From the NCBI RefSeq assembly GCF_003054285.1, contig NZ_QBKS01000003.1:1-64000 (forward strand): 64,000 nucleotides of DNA, given 5' to 3'. This DNA comes from Litoreibacter ponti. Its GTDB lineage: Bacteria; Pseudomonadota; Alphaproteobacteria; Rhodobacterales; Rhodobacteraceae. The notes under the pieces are model-generated. The model did not search any database. It was given only the letters and a program-made list of their open reading frames with translations, and was not told the DNA's origin. Position numbers and translations under genes: made by a program. Below are positions 52,966 to 61,016 of the stretch, one piece after another; position 1 is the first letter of the stretch; every line of letters starts with the position of its first letter.

Positions 52966-53640
52966 ATGTATGTCACGTCCCCCTGCGAAGTACGCCCCAA
53001 ACTGCCCGTCGCCCCCCTTGCATCCAGCACCTACCAAGCCACCGAAACGCGCCTGAAACCCGGTGCATACCTGTATTTTGAGGGCGATGAGGTCGAATGG
53101 CTCTATCAGGTCACCAGCGGCGTGCTGCGCCTGACCCGGCTGTTGGCGGATGGTCGCCGACAGGTCATTGCCTTCGGCCTTCCTGGCGACACCGTGGGCT
53201 TTCCCGCCGCCGGGCTGCACCACACGGATTGCGAAGCCCTGACTGATGTGCGCCTTCAGCCCTTCCGGCGGGCGCATCTGGAAAACGGCGAAGGCGATCC
53301 CAAGCTGCACACGGCGCTTTTGCAGGCGGCTTTGCGCGAGATCAGCGCGATGCAGGACCATTTCATGATGCTGGGGCGCAAATCCGCGACTGAAAAGGTG
53401 GCCTCGTTCCTGTGTGTGCTGTCCGAGCGCGTGGGCGAGAACCTTGGCGCCTACCGGCAGGTCAAATTGCCGATGAGCCGGTCCGACATTGCCGATTTCC
53501 TCGGCCTGACGACGGAGACCGTGAGCCGGACGCTGACCCAGTTGCGCAAGAGCCAGATCATCGCGATCGACAGCATCCACACGGTGATCATTCAGCGCCC
53601 CGAAGCGTTGCTGAACCTCGCAGAGGGCAGCAGCGACTGA
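52966..53640 (+). CDS. fixK: FixK-like Crp/Fnr family regulator
   Basis: The 224-residue regulator has an N-terminal effector beta-roll and a helix-turn-helix with E184, S187, R188 in TTETVSRTLTQLRKS, which read TTGA-N6-TCAA boxes. It lacks the FNR cysteine cluster (only C7, C89 and C150), as FixK proteins do. GGAGG precedes the ATG at 52966. It should receive its signal through the hFixL/FxkR pair and drive the surrounding box-bearing genes. Confidence 0.82.
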   Translation: MYVTSPCEVRPKLPVAPLASSTYQATETRLKPGAYLYFEGDEVEWLYQVTSGVLRLTRLLADGRRQVIAFGLPGDTVGFPAAGLHHTDCEALTDVRLQPFRRAHLENGEGDPKLHTALLQAALREISAMQDHFMMLGRKSATEKVASFLCVLSERVGENLGAYRQVKLPMSRSDIADFLGLTTETVSRTLTQLRKSQIIAIDSIHTVIIQRPEALLNLAEGSSD

Positions 53641-53661
53641 ACCCTGCCTATGACTTCGAAG

Positions 53662-53682
53662 GCCACGCAGCTTCTGCGTGGC
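53662..53682. terminator. Intrinsic terminator, bidirectional
   Basis: GCCACGCAG and CTGCGTGGC pair perfectly (9 bp) around a CTT loop, followed by CTTTCGTCT on the plus strand. It separates the convergent fixK-like and DUF2267 genes. Confidence 0.7.
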
Positions 53683-53692
53683 TTTCGTCTGT

Positions 53693-54124
53693 CTAGGGGT
53701 CGGGCCACAGATCCCGAATGGCCTCCGGCAGGCTGGCGCGGATGTCTTCGACCTCCCCCCGGCTGATCCGCGCGTTCAGCAGAGCGAACACGCATGTGAT
53801 ATCCTCGCGGCCCCGGTACTCGGTCGTCTCGCCCATGTGCTGGTCGATATAGGCGATGAAATCGTCCGCCCGCCGTTCCTTGATCGGCGTGGCCTTCGGC
53901 ACCCAGCCTTCAAAGAAGAAGCCGCGGATCATCACCGGCAGCTGCGCCGACAGCTGCGCCAGCTCGTCCACCAGAAGGTGGTCGCGGATGTGGTGCAGGG
54001 TCACCCGCATCAGGCGCAGGACCGAGCGCTTCGAGTACCAGTCAAGCCGCCCGGCCAGCTCGTTGATCCACTCATGGGTCAAGTGCACGCTGTGGTCGAT
54101 CACTTCCAGATCCTGCGCTGTCAT
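53693..54124 (-). CDS. DUF2267 family protein
   Basis: This 143-residue soluble helical protein has the DUF2267 pattern (HEWINELAGRLDWYSKRSVLRLMRVTLHHIRDHL, then LAQLSAQLPVMIRGFFFEGW). The family is uncharacterised and often lies with stress genes. The ATG at 54124 follows GGAGAG. It is 22 bp downstream of the bactofilin-like gene on the same strand and probably shares its promoter and FixK-like box. Confidence 0.82.
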   Translation of the reverse strand: MTAQDLEVIDHSVHLTHEWINELAGRLDWYSKRSVLRLMRVTLHHIRDHLLVDELAQLSAQLPVMIRGFFFEGWVPKATPIKERRADDFIAYIDQHMGETTEYRGREDITCVFALLNARISRGEVEDIRASLPEAIRDLWPDP

Positions 54125-54146
54125 GGCGTCTCTCCTTTCCTGTGGG

Positions 54147-55328
54147 TCAGTCTTCAATGGGCTTCATGTCCACGTCGAGCGCGACGTCCGTGTCGCCAAT
54201 CATGGCCTCGAACGCGAAGCGGGTCATCGCGCCAATGCCCAGAAGCACAAGCGTGTAATTCGCCACCCAGCCCACGAAGGGGATGAAGTTCAGAAGGGCG
54301 ACAAACACGATGGCCGCCGCCAGGATCATCAGCCGCGCGATCTTGCTGGGATCATCCGCGCCGCCCATCCCGATCCATAGCCGCATGGCGACGCTGTAGG
54401 CCCCCAACGCGTAGCCAAGCGTCCACGCCACCACGATGGCGAGCAAGGCAAACGGCACGAACGGCAGCCCGACGATGGTCAGCCCGGTGATCGGCACCAT
54501 GCCGAACAGCACCGAAAGCCCGATCACGCCCAACAAAAGCGTCTGCCCCGGGGCTGCGGCGATGCTGCGGCGCATCCGCGACAAGCGGTTCGGCATGAAG
54601 CCCAGCATCAGCGCACCCAGAACAAGGAAGAACAGCAATGTAACCATAAAGCCGAACATCATCGACGCGAAGGTGGGCAAGGCGGGCATGTCCCGCCCGA
54701 CCTGCTCCCATTCCTCGAAGACCTTGCTGCCGGAGATTTTCTCAAACGTCACGCGGTCTGCGGGCATCACGCGCGTTGGAACGTCGATCTTGGTCTCGCT
54801 GCTATAGGTCAGTGACCCCGCAATGGTCGCGTCGGGCCCGAAGGACAGCGACTTCGCCATGACGCGGACATCCCCCGCGATCTGGGCATTCAGAACCACG
54901 TCCCGGCCGATGACAGAAAGCGCGCCGCCGACCGGACCCTCGACATCGACCGAGTTGCCCATCAGCCGCGCGTTGCCGCCGATACGCGCGCCACTTTCGG
55001 TCCGCGCGGAGAAGGCCATGACCGACAGATCTTCGGCCACGGTGCCGCGGATGACTACGGTTGCGCCCATGGCATAAAGGTCCTGCGCCACATCGACATC
55101 GACCGACACGTCGAACCCGGACAAGTGCATATCACCCGAGGTCGCGCCGTCGACGCGGGCCGAGCGCGCGGTAACGAACGTGTCGCCCTTCGTATCAATC
55201 GACTGGCTGACAAGTCCGCCGGTGTAGAACGTATCACCGCCATTTTGCGTCTGAATGGTCTCGGCAGCGGCAATCTGTGGCAGGGCGAGAACGGCAATTA
55301 CAGTGATGAGTTTCGGAAATACAGACAT
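54147..55328 (-). CDS. Bactofilin-like (polymer-forming) protein with C-terminal membrane domain
   Basis: The 393-residue protein has a signal peptide (PKLITVIAVLALPQIAAAE). A periplasmic repeat region at about 25-190 follows, with short glycine-rich strands like those of polymer-forming bactofilins (TSGDMHLSGFDVSV, IRGTVAEDLSV, GGNARLMGNSV). Four to five helices occupy 220-380. Secreted bactofilin-like domains joined to a membrane part are unusual. AAGGA precedes the ATG. A perfect FixK box lies 72 bp upstream. Confidence 0.75.
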   Translation of the reverse strand: MSVFPKLITVIAVLALPQIAAAETIQTQNGGDTFYTGGLVSQSIDTKGDTFVTARSARVDGATSGDMHLSGFDVSVDVDVAQDLYAMGATVVIRGTVAEDLSVMAFSARTESGARIGGNARLMGNSVDVEGPVGGALSVIGRDVVLNAQIAGDVRVMAKSLSFGPDATIAGSLTYSSETKIDVPTRVMPADRVTFEKISGSKVFEEWEQVGRDMPALPTFASMMFGFMVTLLFFLVLGALMLGFMPNRLSRMRRSIAAAPGQTLLLGVIGLSVLFGMVPITGLTIVGLPFVPFALLAIVVAWTLGYALGAYSVAMRLWIGMGGADDPSKIARLMILAAAIVFVALLNFIPFVGWVANYTLVLLGIGAMTRFAFEAMIGDTDVALDVDMKPIED

Positions 55329-55392
55329 CTTCGGTCCTTCCATGGGAACTCTGGTTAGCCCCAAGGGCATAGGCGAGATCGCATGGATTCGA

Positions 55393-55406
55393 TTGATCGG
55401 GATCAA
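55393..55406. promoter_or_regulatory. Perfect FixK/FNR box between bactofilin-like and hsp20 genes
   Basis: TTGATCGGGATCAA fully matches the TTGAT-N4-ATCAA consensus. The minus-strand -10-like TATGCC at 55371-55366 stands 31 bp from the centre; a plus-strand CTAAGG at 55428-55433 is also 31 bp away. Confidence 0.75.
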
Positions 55407-55480
55407 TCGGATGCGGACCGCAGCTTGCTAAGGATCGGAGGACACGACCCGTGTCGGCTACTTTCAAAAGGAGACTGCAG

Positions 55481-55966
55481 ATGTCACGGCAAACGCTTCC
55501 ACAAAACCGCAGGCCCGGCGGCGAGACCGCCTTGTTTCCTTCGCTGCAGAAGGAGATGAACCGCCTTCTCGACCAATTCAAATCCAACTTTCCCATGCTT
55601 GACGACGACGCGCGATCCGTATTCGCAGGTCCCTCTTTCCCCGCCATCGACATGGTCGAGACCGACGACGCCCTGGAGATCAGCGCGGAGGTGCCGGGCG
55701 TCAAAGAGGACGATCTGGACGTGACCGTCTCGGGCGAGACGCTGGTTCTGAAGGGCGAAAAGAGCGCCGATCACGAAGAGCAGGAAGACAGCTATCACCT
55801 GATAGAGCGCCGCTATGGCAGCTTCCGCCGCCACATCCCGCTTGGTTTTGCGCCCGAAGACGGCGCGGTGAAGGCCGACTTCGCCGACGGCATCCTGAAG
55901 CTCACGATCGCAAAGCCGTCCAACGCGAAGGCCGCCGTGCAGAAGATCGAAATCAAGAAAGCGTAA
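55481..55966 (+). CDS. Hsp20/alpha-crystallin small heat-shock protein
   Basis: The 161-residue chaperone has the alpha-crystallin domain at about 48-150 (FPAIDMVETDDALEISAEVPGVKEDDLDVTV, then SFRRHIPLGF and ADGILKLTIAK). It holds unfolding proteins without ATP. AAAAGGAG precedes the ATG at 55481. The perfect FixK box upstream suggests oxygen control instead of, or besides, heat control. A hairpin separates it from the stress protein gene downstream. Confidence 0.92.
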   Translation: MSRQTLPQNRRPGGETALFPSLQKEMNRLLDQFKSNFPMLDDDARSVFAGPSFPAIDMVETDDALEISAEVPGVKEDDLDVTVSGETLVLKGEKSADHEEQEDSYHLIERRYGSFRRHIPLGFAPEDGAVKADFADGILKLTIAKPSNAKAAVQKIEIKKA

Positions 55967-55972
55967 GCGCCG

Positions 55973-55996
55973 CCGGGGCGCGGCCCTGCGCCCCGG
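55973..55996. other. Intercistronic hairpin between hsp20 and USP genes
   Basis: CCGGGGCGC and GCGCCCCGG pair over 9 bp with a 6-base loop. No T-run follows, so partial termination or mRNA stabilisation is more likely than a full stop. Confidence 0.5.
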
Positions 55997-56023
55997 TTGA
56001 TCCTCATTCAAAGGAACAGACCC

Positions 56024-56863
56024 ATGGCCCTCAAGACGATACTGGTTTGCCTGACGACGCCGGACCACTCGGACACGCTTCTCAAGGTTGCGGTCCCGCT
56101 GGCACGCAAACATGGGGCGCATCTCATTGGCCTGCACACGGTCGAGGCGCTGGTCGTGTATCCGGGCATCGCGATGCATCTGCCGGACTCGGCCTTCGCG
56201 GCCATCAATCAAAGCCAGAAGGTCGAAGCAGAGACCATCAAGGGCGTGTTCGAGAAACACACCGGGCATGAGGATTTCGTCAGCGAGTTCCGCCTGGTCC
56301 GCACCGAGGCGCAATCCGCCAGCGAGCGCATGATCGAAAGCGCGCGGGCGGCCGATCTGGTGATCATGGCCCACGAGGACAGGAACAGCGACCGCTACGA
56401 CCAGCGCAACGCGCAAACCCAGGTGATCCGCAACAGTGGACGTCCCGTGATCGTGGTGCCGCTCGACTACGACGGCCCGAAGGTCGGCTCGAATATCCTG
56501 CTAGGATGGAGCGAGACACGCGAAGCGGCCCGTGCCGCCCATGACATGCTGGGTCTCGCCGATGACAGCGCGGCCCTGACGGTGCTGCGGGTCGGAAAGA
56601 CCCATCAGGATACGCTTAAGGATTCCGACGCCATCGACGTGACGGAGATGTTCGCGCGGCACGGCCTGAACGTCACGCTGGAGCATCGTGATCCGATGGG
56701 CGACAGCATCGCAGAGACCTTGCAATCAGTAGCCTTCGAGAAGGGGGCAGACCTGATCGTCACGGGCGCCTTCGGCCATTCCCGCACCTATGATTTCGTG
56801 CTGGGGGCCACGACCTACGAGCTTTTGCGCGATCAGAAACTGCCCGTGCTCTTCAGCAAGTAG
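56024..56863 (+). CDS. Universal stress protein, tandem UspA domains
   Basis: The 279-residue cytosolic protein has two Usp halves. The C-terminal half keeps the nucleotide-binding pattern G-A-F-G-H then GAT (LIVTGAFGHSRTYDFVLGATT). It lies 57 bp after hsp20, probably in the same transcript. AAAGGAA precedes the ATG. It overlaps the convergent endonuclease-family gene by 11 bp. USPs of this type support survival in low oxygen or energy. Confidence 0.88.
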   Translation: MALKTILVCLTTPDHSDTLLKVAVPLARKHGAHLIGLHTVEALVVYPGIAMHLPDSAFAAINQSQKVEAETIKGVFEKHTGHEDFVSEFRLVRTEAQSASERMIESARAADLVIMAHEDRNSDRYDQRNAQTQVIRNSGRPVIVVPLDYDGPKVGSNILLGWSETREAARAAHDMLGLADDSAALTVLRVGKTHQDTLKDSDAIDVTEMFARHGLNVTLEHRDPMGDSIAETLQSVAFEKGADLIVTGAFGHSRTYDFVLGATTYELLRDQKLPVLFSK

Positions 56864-57557
56864 CGGCAGGCACCGAAATGTCGGACCAGATCGGCAGATG
56901 GTCCGACGCCACACGCGCCAGCGCGCTCTGGTCGACACCCGCATTGTGCAGCGCCACGTCGCGCGACAGGGCAAACCGGTCCAGCGCCGCGATGGGCCGC
57001 CGGGCGTGGAAGGACCGCCCCGGCGTGTGCGTCTCGAACCGTGCGGCCAGGGGCTCGAACCCTTTTGTGTCGGACCACTCGTTGAAATCGCCGGCAATCA
57101 CGCAATGCGCGTCCGCGCTGGTCGCCGTGTTCAGAGCGTCAAGCTGGGCAAGCCTGTCGCGCCGGCGCAGGCCCAGATGCGCCGCAACCACGGTCAGTCC
57201 GGCACCCACATCAAGCGTAAGCCGAACGGCCCCGCGGGGCTCCAGCCCCGGCAGATCCAAGGGATCGATGCTGCGCACGCCGATCCCGCGCCGCACCAGA
57301 ACCGCATTGCCGTGCCATCCGATGCTGACGCCGTTGCGCGCGACTTCGACCAGATCGAAATCGGTCTCCGCCTCGATCATCTTGCGCGGCACGGCCGTTG
57401 GCCGTTGCCCGAGCCGCTTGTCCGCCTCTTGCAGCACCACGACATCGGCGCCCAAGGCGTTGATTACGTCCAGCGTGCGCCCCGGCTTGCGCTTCTGGTC
57501 AAGCCCGCGCGCTTTGCGGATATTGTAGCTGGCAAGACGTATCCGGGAGTGTTGCAT
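56853..57557 (-). CDS. Endonuclease/exonuclease/phosphatase family protein
   Basis: This 234-residue metal-dependent phosphoesterase has IRLASYNIRKARGLD at the N terminus, the catalytic ADVVVLQEADKR block, CVIAGDFNEWSD and the final SDHLPIWSD. The EEP fold cleaves DNA, lipids or phosphates; the target is unknown and no signal peptide is seen. It is divergent from a DUF2238 membrane protein with 59 bp between them. Confidence 0.83.
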   Translation of the reverse strand: MQHSRIRLASYNIRKARGLDQKRKPGRTLDVINALGADVVVLQEADKRLGQRPTAVPRKMIEAETDFDLVEVARNGVSIGWHGNAVLVRRGIGVRSIDPLDLPGLEPRGAVRLTLDVGAGLTVVAAHLGLRRRDRLAQLDALNTATSADAHCVIAGDFNEWSDTKGFEPLAARFETHTPGRSFHARRPIAALDRFALSRDVALHNAGVDQSALARVASDHLPIWSDISVPAATC

Positions 57558-57616
57558 ATATCAGATATAGGGACCTTCATGGCAGGATGTAACGACAGAC
57601 CGGAAGAAGTGAGGCG

Positions 57617-58270
57617 ATGAGGCTGATCCGCGAAAGCAATGGCACGATGCTGGTGATCTGGGCGATGCTTCTGGGCACGGCACTGGTAGCCCTCGCGCTG
57701 GCCCGATGGTCGCTGGCTTTTGTCAGCTTTGCCACGCTTCTTTTGTCGCTCGTCCCGCCCTTGCTGGCCGCGCGATGGTCGCTGAAATTGCCCCTGCCTT
57801 TCTTGTTGTCGACGACGCTGTTCTTCTTCGCCTCGATCTTTTTGGGCGAGGCGTTTGATTTCTACGAGCGCCTCTGGTGGTGGGATATTGCCTTGCACGG
57901 CCTGTCCGCGGTGGGGTTCGGTCTGACCGGGTTTCTCTTCGTTTTCATGCTGTTCGAGGGCGACCGCTTCGCGGCTCCGCCATCGGCGATGGCCTTCATC
58001 AGCTTCTGTGTCGCCATGACCGTGGGCGCGATCTGGGAGGTGTTCGAGTTCACGATGGACCAGTCCTTCGGGCTGAACATGCAGAAATCCGGGCTGGACG
58101 ACACGATGGGCGATCTGATCGTGAACGCGCTCGGCGGACTCATCGCAAGTGCTACCGGTTTCTTCTACCTGCGCCGCAACGCTGCCGGTCTATTGGGCCG
58201 CGGCCTGTCGCAGTTCATCAAGATGAACCATCGACTGTACCGCAAATACAAGCAGCGGTTGAAGAAATAG
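57617..58270 (+). CDS. DUF2238/YjdF-like membrane protein
   Basis: The 217-residue protein has five to six hydrophobic helices and the family patterns FYERLWWWDIALHGLSAVGFG and GAIWEVFEFTMDQSFGLNMQKSGLDDTMGDLIVNALGG. Conserved acidic and histidine residues face the membrane. The role is unknown. It ends 5 bp before the convergent cbpM gene. GAAGAAGTGAGG precedes the ATG. Confidence 0.8.
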   Translation: MRLIRESNGTMLVIWAMLLGTALVALALARWSLAFVSFATLLLSLVPPLLAARWSLKLPLPFLLSTTLFFFASIFLGEAFDFYERLWWWDIALHGLSAVGFGLTGFLFVFMLFEGDRFAAPPSAMAFISFCVAMTVGAIWEVFEFTMDQSFGLNMQKSGLDDTMGDLIVNALGGLIASATGFFYLRRNAAGLLGRGLSQFIKMNHRLYRKYKQRLKK

Positions 58271-58275
58271 CGCCC

Positions 58276-58578
58276 CTATTCCGGCATCTGGTAGCGCGCC
58301 AACTGGCGACGCGCGGCGTCGCGTTGCTCCAACAGGTCCAGAACAAGCGCGACACCCGCCGTATTCACCCCAAGATCGCGGTTCAGGCGGCGCGCCTTCT
58401 TGGCGCGCACGATGCTTGTGCCCACAAAGCGCCAGTTCCGGCTGCTCCGCCCGATGGGATCGATGACCCCGTGCTCCACCAATTCGATGACCCAGGCCTC
58501 GTCCGCGTCACAAAAGCGGCAGAGGTCCTGCAAGCTGAGTGCATCCATAACTTCACTACGCAAGGTCGACTTTTTCAT
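58276..58578 (-). CDS. cbpM: Chaperone modulator CbpM
   Basis: The 100-residue MerR-like protein (LSLQDLCRFCDADEAWVIELVEHGVIDPIG, then IVRAKKARRLNRDLGVNTAGVALVLDLL) matches CbpM, which binds and inhibits CbpA. Its ribosome site GGAGG lies inside the last codons of cbpA, so the two are coupled. Confidence 0.9.
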   Translation of the reverse strand: MKKSTLRSEVMDALSLQDLCRFCDADEAWVIELVEHGVIDPIGRSSRNWRFVGTSIVRAKKARRLNRDLGVNTAGVALVLDLLEQRDAARRQLARYQMPE

Positions 58579-58581
58579 GGT

Positions 58582-59508
58582 TTAACCTCCTAGATGAGTG
58601 CGCGGATCGAAGGGCATCTCTTTTGCCATCTTCTCGAAGAAGGCCCGGGCCTCTGGCGTGTCCGCTTTTGGATTAACGATTTTCAGGGTAGCATAAATGT
58701 CGCCCTTGGGCTGCCCCGGCAGACCTTTGCCCTTCAGACGCAGCTTTTGGCCGGTGCGCGCGTTCTTCGGAATGCGCAGATCAACCTTGCCGTCCGGGGT
58801 CGGCATGGTGACATGCCCGCCCAAGGCCGCCTCCCACGGTGTGATCGGCAGATCAAGGAACAGGTCCTTGCCATCGGGGCGATAGATCGGGTGCGGCGCG
58901 AAGCTCACCTCCAGGAACAGATCGCCAACCGCACCCCCGCCCGGCGCGCCCTGACCCGCCAGCCGGATGTGCTGCCCTTCGGAGATACCCTTGGGGATCG
59001 TCACGGCAATGGTGCGGTCCTGCAGCGTCACGCTTCCATCGGGGCCAAGAACCGGGCTGCGCAGGCTCAGCGTGCGCTTTGCGCCGGTGTAGGCGTCCTC
59101 GATCGCAATCTCGATGCGGGCATGGCTGTCGCGGCCTCGACCAGCCCCGCTGCCGCCCATCGGCCCGGCCCCACGGCGAAAAAGCGTCTCGAAGAAGTCG
59201 CTGAACGCCTCATCGCCTTGTGGCCCACCCTGCGAAAAAGAGAAACCGCTGTCCCAGCCCGGGGGCGGCTGGTAGCTGCCCTGCCCGCGCGGCGGCTCTT
59301 GGCCAAGCTGGTCGTAGGCCGCGCGCCGCTCCGGGTCTTTCAGCACTTCATAGGCTTCGTTCACATCCTTGAACTTCGCCTCGGCCTCAGGGCCCGCGTT
59401 GATGTCGGGGTGGTATTTCCGCGCCGCCTTGCGGAACGCTTTCTTGATCTCGTCCGCGCCCGCGTCCCGCGCGACGCCCAGCACCTTGTAGTAATCCTTG
59501 AACTCCAT
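58582..59508 (-). CDS. cbpA: DnaJ-family co-chaperone CbpA
   Basis: The 308-residue protein has a J domain (1-70) with HPD at 33-35, a glycine-rich linker (GGSGAGRGRD) and the two C-terminal substrate-binding domains of CbpA, without the DnaJ zinc finger. It stimulates DnaK and binds curved DNA in starved cells. GGCAGGA precedes the ATG. A FixK-like box lies 68 bp upstream. Confidence 0.92.
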   Translation of the reverse strand: MEFKDYYKVLGVARDAGADEIKKAFRKAARKYHPDINAGPEAEAKFKDVNEAYEVLKDPERRAAYDQLGQEPPRGQGSYQPPPGWDSGFSFSQGGPQGDEAFSDFFETLFRRGAGPMGGSGAGRGRDSHARIEIAIEDAYTGAKRTLSLRSPVLGPDGSVTLQDRTIAVTIPKGISEGQHIRLAGQGAPGGGAVGDLFLEVSFAPHPIYRPDGKDLFLDLPITPWEAALGGHVTMPTPDGKVDLRIPKNARTGQKLRLKGKGLPGQPKGDIYATLKIVNPKADTPEARAFFEKMAKEMPFDPRTHLGG

Positions 59509-59569
59509 GTTCCTGCCGTCCGCATGCTACCCATTGAGGGCATATTGCCCACCAAAAACAGCTGCCGTT

Positions 59570-59583
59570 TTGACCTGTGTCAT
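59570..59583. promoter_or_regulatory. FixK/FNR-like box between cbpA and USP genes
   Basis: TTGACCTGTGTCAT has one mismatch in the final position. A minus-strand -10-like CAATAT lies at 59547-59542, 32 bp from the centre; a weaker CATTCT at 59605-59610 serves the plus strand. Confidence 0.5.
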
Positions 59584-59663
59584 TTGACGGCGCGCACGAT
59601 GTGACATTCTGAGGTTCACTGGTCCGGCCTGTCGGCTGGACGACTTGTCGAAGGATCACCGCA

Positions 59664-60509
59664 ATGCAAAGCCGTAGCATACTCTTCGTTTTGAACGCTC
59701 AGACCCCGGACGCGCAGATCACCGAAGCCGCAGAGGCGGCAGCAGGAGACAACACGCATCTGGTCTGCCTGCTGCTCGGTCAGGCCCCTGCCCTGCCGCT
59801 TTATTCCTACGGCATGTCACCCTATGGCGGGATGAGCATCCCCGACAATTGGAACGAGACGATGGCCGACGCCCAGAAGGCGCAGGCGGACCGAGTCAAT
59901 GAGATCGAGGGCCTGCTCGCCAAGAGCGAGGTTTCGAGCGCGGTTCATTCCGCTCTGAGCATGACCCTGGACGTCAAACACCACGTGGCGCGGCTGGCCC
60001 GGATCAGTGACGAGGCGTTCTTCGCCGCTAGCCTGCGCGACGAGCCCGAAATCCTGCGCGAGGCGGTTGCGGGGGTCCTGTTCCATTCGCCCATCGGCTT
60101 CCGCATGAACGGGTCGGCCGCTCAGCGCGCCGGGCGTGTGTTTGTCGCGTGGAACAGCAGTCTAGCCGCGTCTGCGGCTGTGCACGCGGCGATGCCTTAC
60201 CTGAAGGAAGCCGAAGAGGTCGTCATCGCCTGTTTCGATCCGGTGATGTCCGAAGCGCGCGATGGACCGGACCCGGGCACCGACGTGGCGAAATGGCTCA
60301 GCCATCACGGCTGCAAGGTCACCGTGTCGCAATTCCCGAGCGGCGGGCGCGAGATCGGGCAGGCCATTCAGGATCGCGCCAAGGAATTCGGTGCCGATCT
60401 TGTTGTCATGGGGGCCTACGGCCACGCGCGCATGATCCAGACGGTTCTGGGCGGCACCACCCGCAGCCTGTTGGAGCAGACGGACCTGCCGGTCTTGTTC
60501 GCGCACTAG
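59664..60509 (+). CDS. Universal stress protein, tandem UspA domains
   Basis: The 281-residue protein has a divergent first Usp half and a canonical second half with VVMGAYGHARMIQTVLGGTTRSLL, the nucleotide-binding motif. It is a second tandem USP in the island, divergent from cbpA with a FixK-like box between them. AAGGATC precedes the ATG. It is 15 bp upstream of the DfsB-like gene. Confidence 0.88.
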   Translation: MQSRSILFVLNAQTPDAQITEAAEAAAGDNTHLVCLLLGQAPALPLYSYGMSPYGGMSIPDNWNETMADAQKAQADRVNEIEGLLAKSEVSSAVHSALSMTLDVKHHVARLARISDEAFFAASLRDEPEILREAVAGVLFHSPIGFRMNGSAAQRAGRVFVAWNSSLAASAAVHAAMPYLKEAEEVVIACFDPVMSEARDGPDPGTDVAKWLSHHGCKVTVSQFPSGGREIGQAIQDRAKEFGADLVVMGAYGHARMIQTVLGGTTRSLLEQTDLPVLFAH

Positions 60510-60524
60510 AGCACGGACGCCCGC

Positions 60525-61016
60525 ATGGCCTGCACGAACAAATCCGACCTTATCGCTTTGGCAGAGAAGGAATATGCCAAGCTGCACGCCCTGATTGCGC
60601 CGTTAAGCCCGGCGCAGTCGAAGCTGCATCTGGACGATGTGTCGATCAAGGACGTGATCGGCCACCGCGCCCATTGGATCGCGCTGTTCTTTGGCTGGTA
60701 CAGGGACGGTCTGGCCGGGAAGCAGGTGTTCTTTCCCGCGGAAGGCTACAAGTGGAACGATCTCAAGCGCTACAATGCCGATCTTCGAAAGAGGCAGGCT
60801 CAGCTGGATTGGGCCGCTGCCAGCGCGCTTCTGCAGGAGCGCCACGACCAGCTTATCCAGTTTCTCTCTGACTTGTCCGATGCGGAACTCTACGGCGGCC
60901 CGATGAAGGGGGCCAACAACGCCTGGACCACTGGACGCTGGGCCGAAGCGGCGGGGCCAAGCCATTACCGCTCAGCCGCAAAGTTTATCCGCTCTGTCCT
61001 GCGCAGCCAGAGCTGA
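60525..61016 (+). CDS. ClbS/DfsB family four-helix-bundle protein
   Basis: The 163-residue protein resembles the DUF1706/ClbS-DfsB family (TNKSDLIALAEKEYAKLHALI, then VSIKDVIGHRAHWIALFFGWYRDG, and WAEAAGPSHYRSAAKFIR). ClbS protects against colibactin; most members are of unknown role and belong to the DinB superfamily. It follows the USP gene by 15 bp and overlaps the convergent SulP gene by 45 bp. Confidence 0.82.
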   Translation: MACTNKSDLIALAEKEYAKLHALIAPLSPAQSKLHLDDVSIKDVIGHRAHWIALFFGWYRDGLAGKQVFFPAEGYKWNDLKRYNADLRKRQAQLDWAAASALLQERHDQLIQFLSDLSDAELYGGPMKGANNAWTTGRWAEAAGPSHYRSAAKFIRSVLRSQS

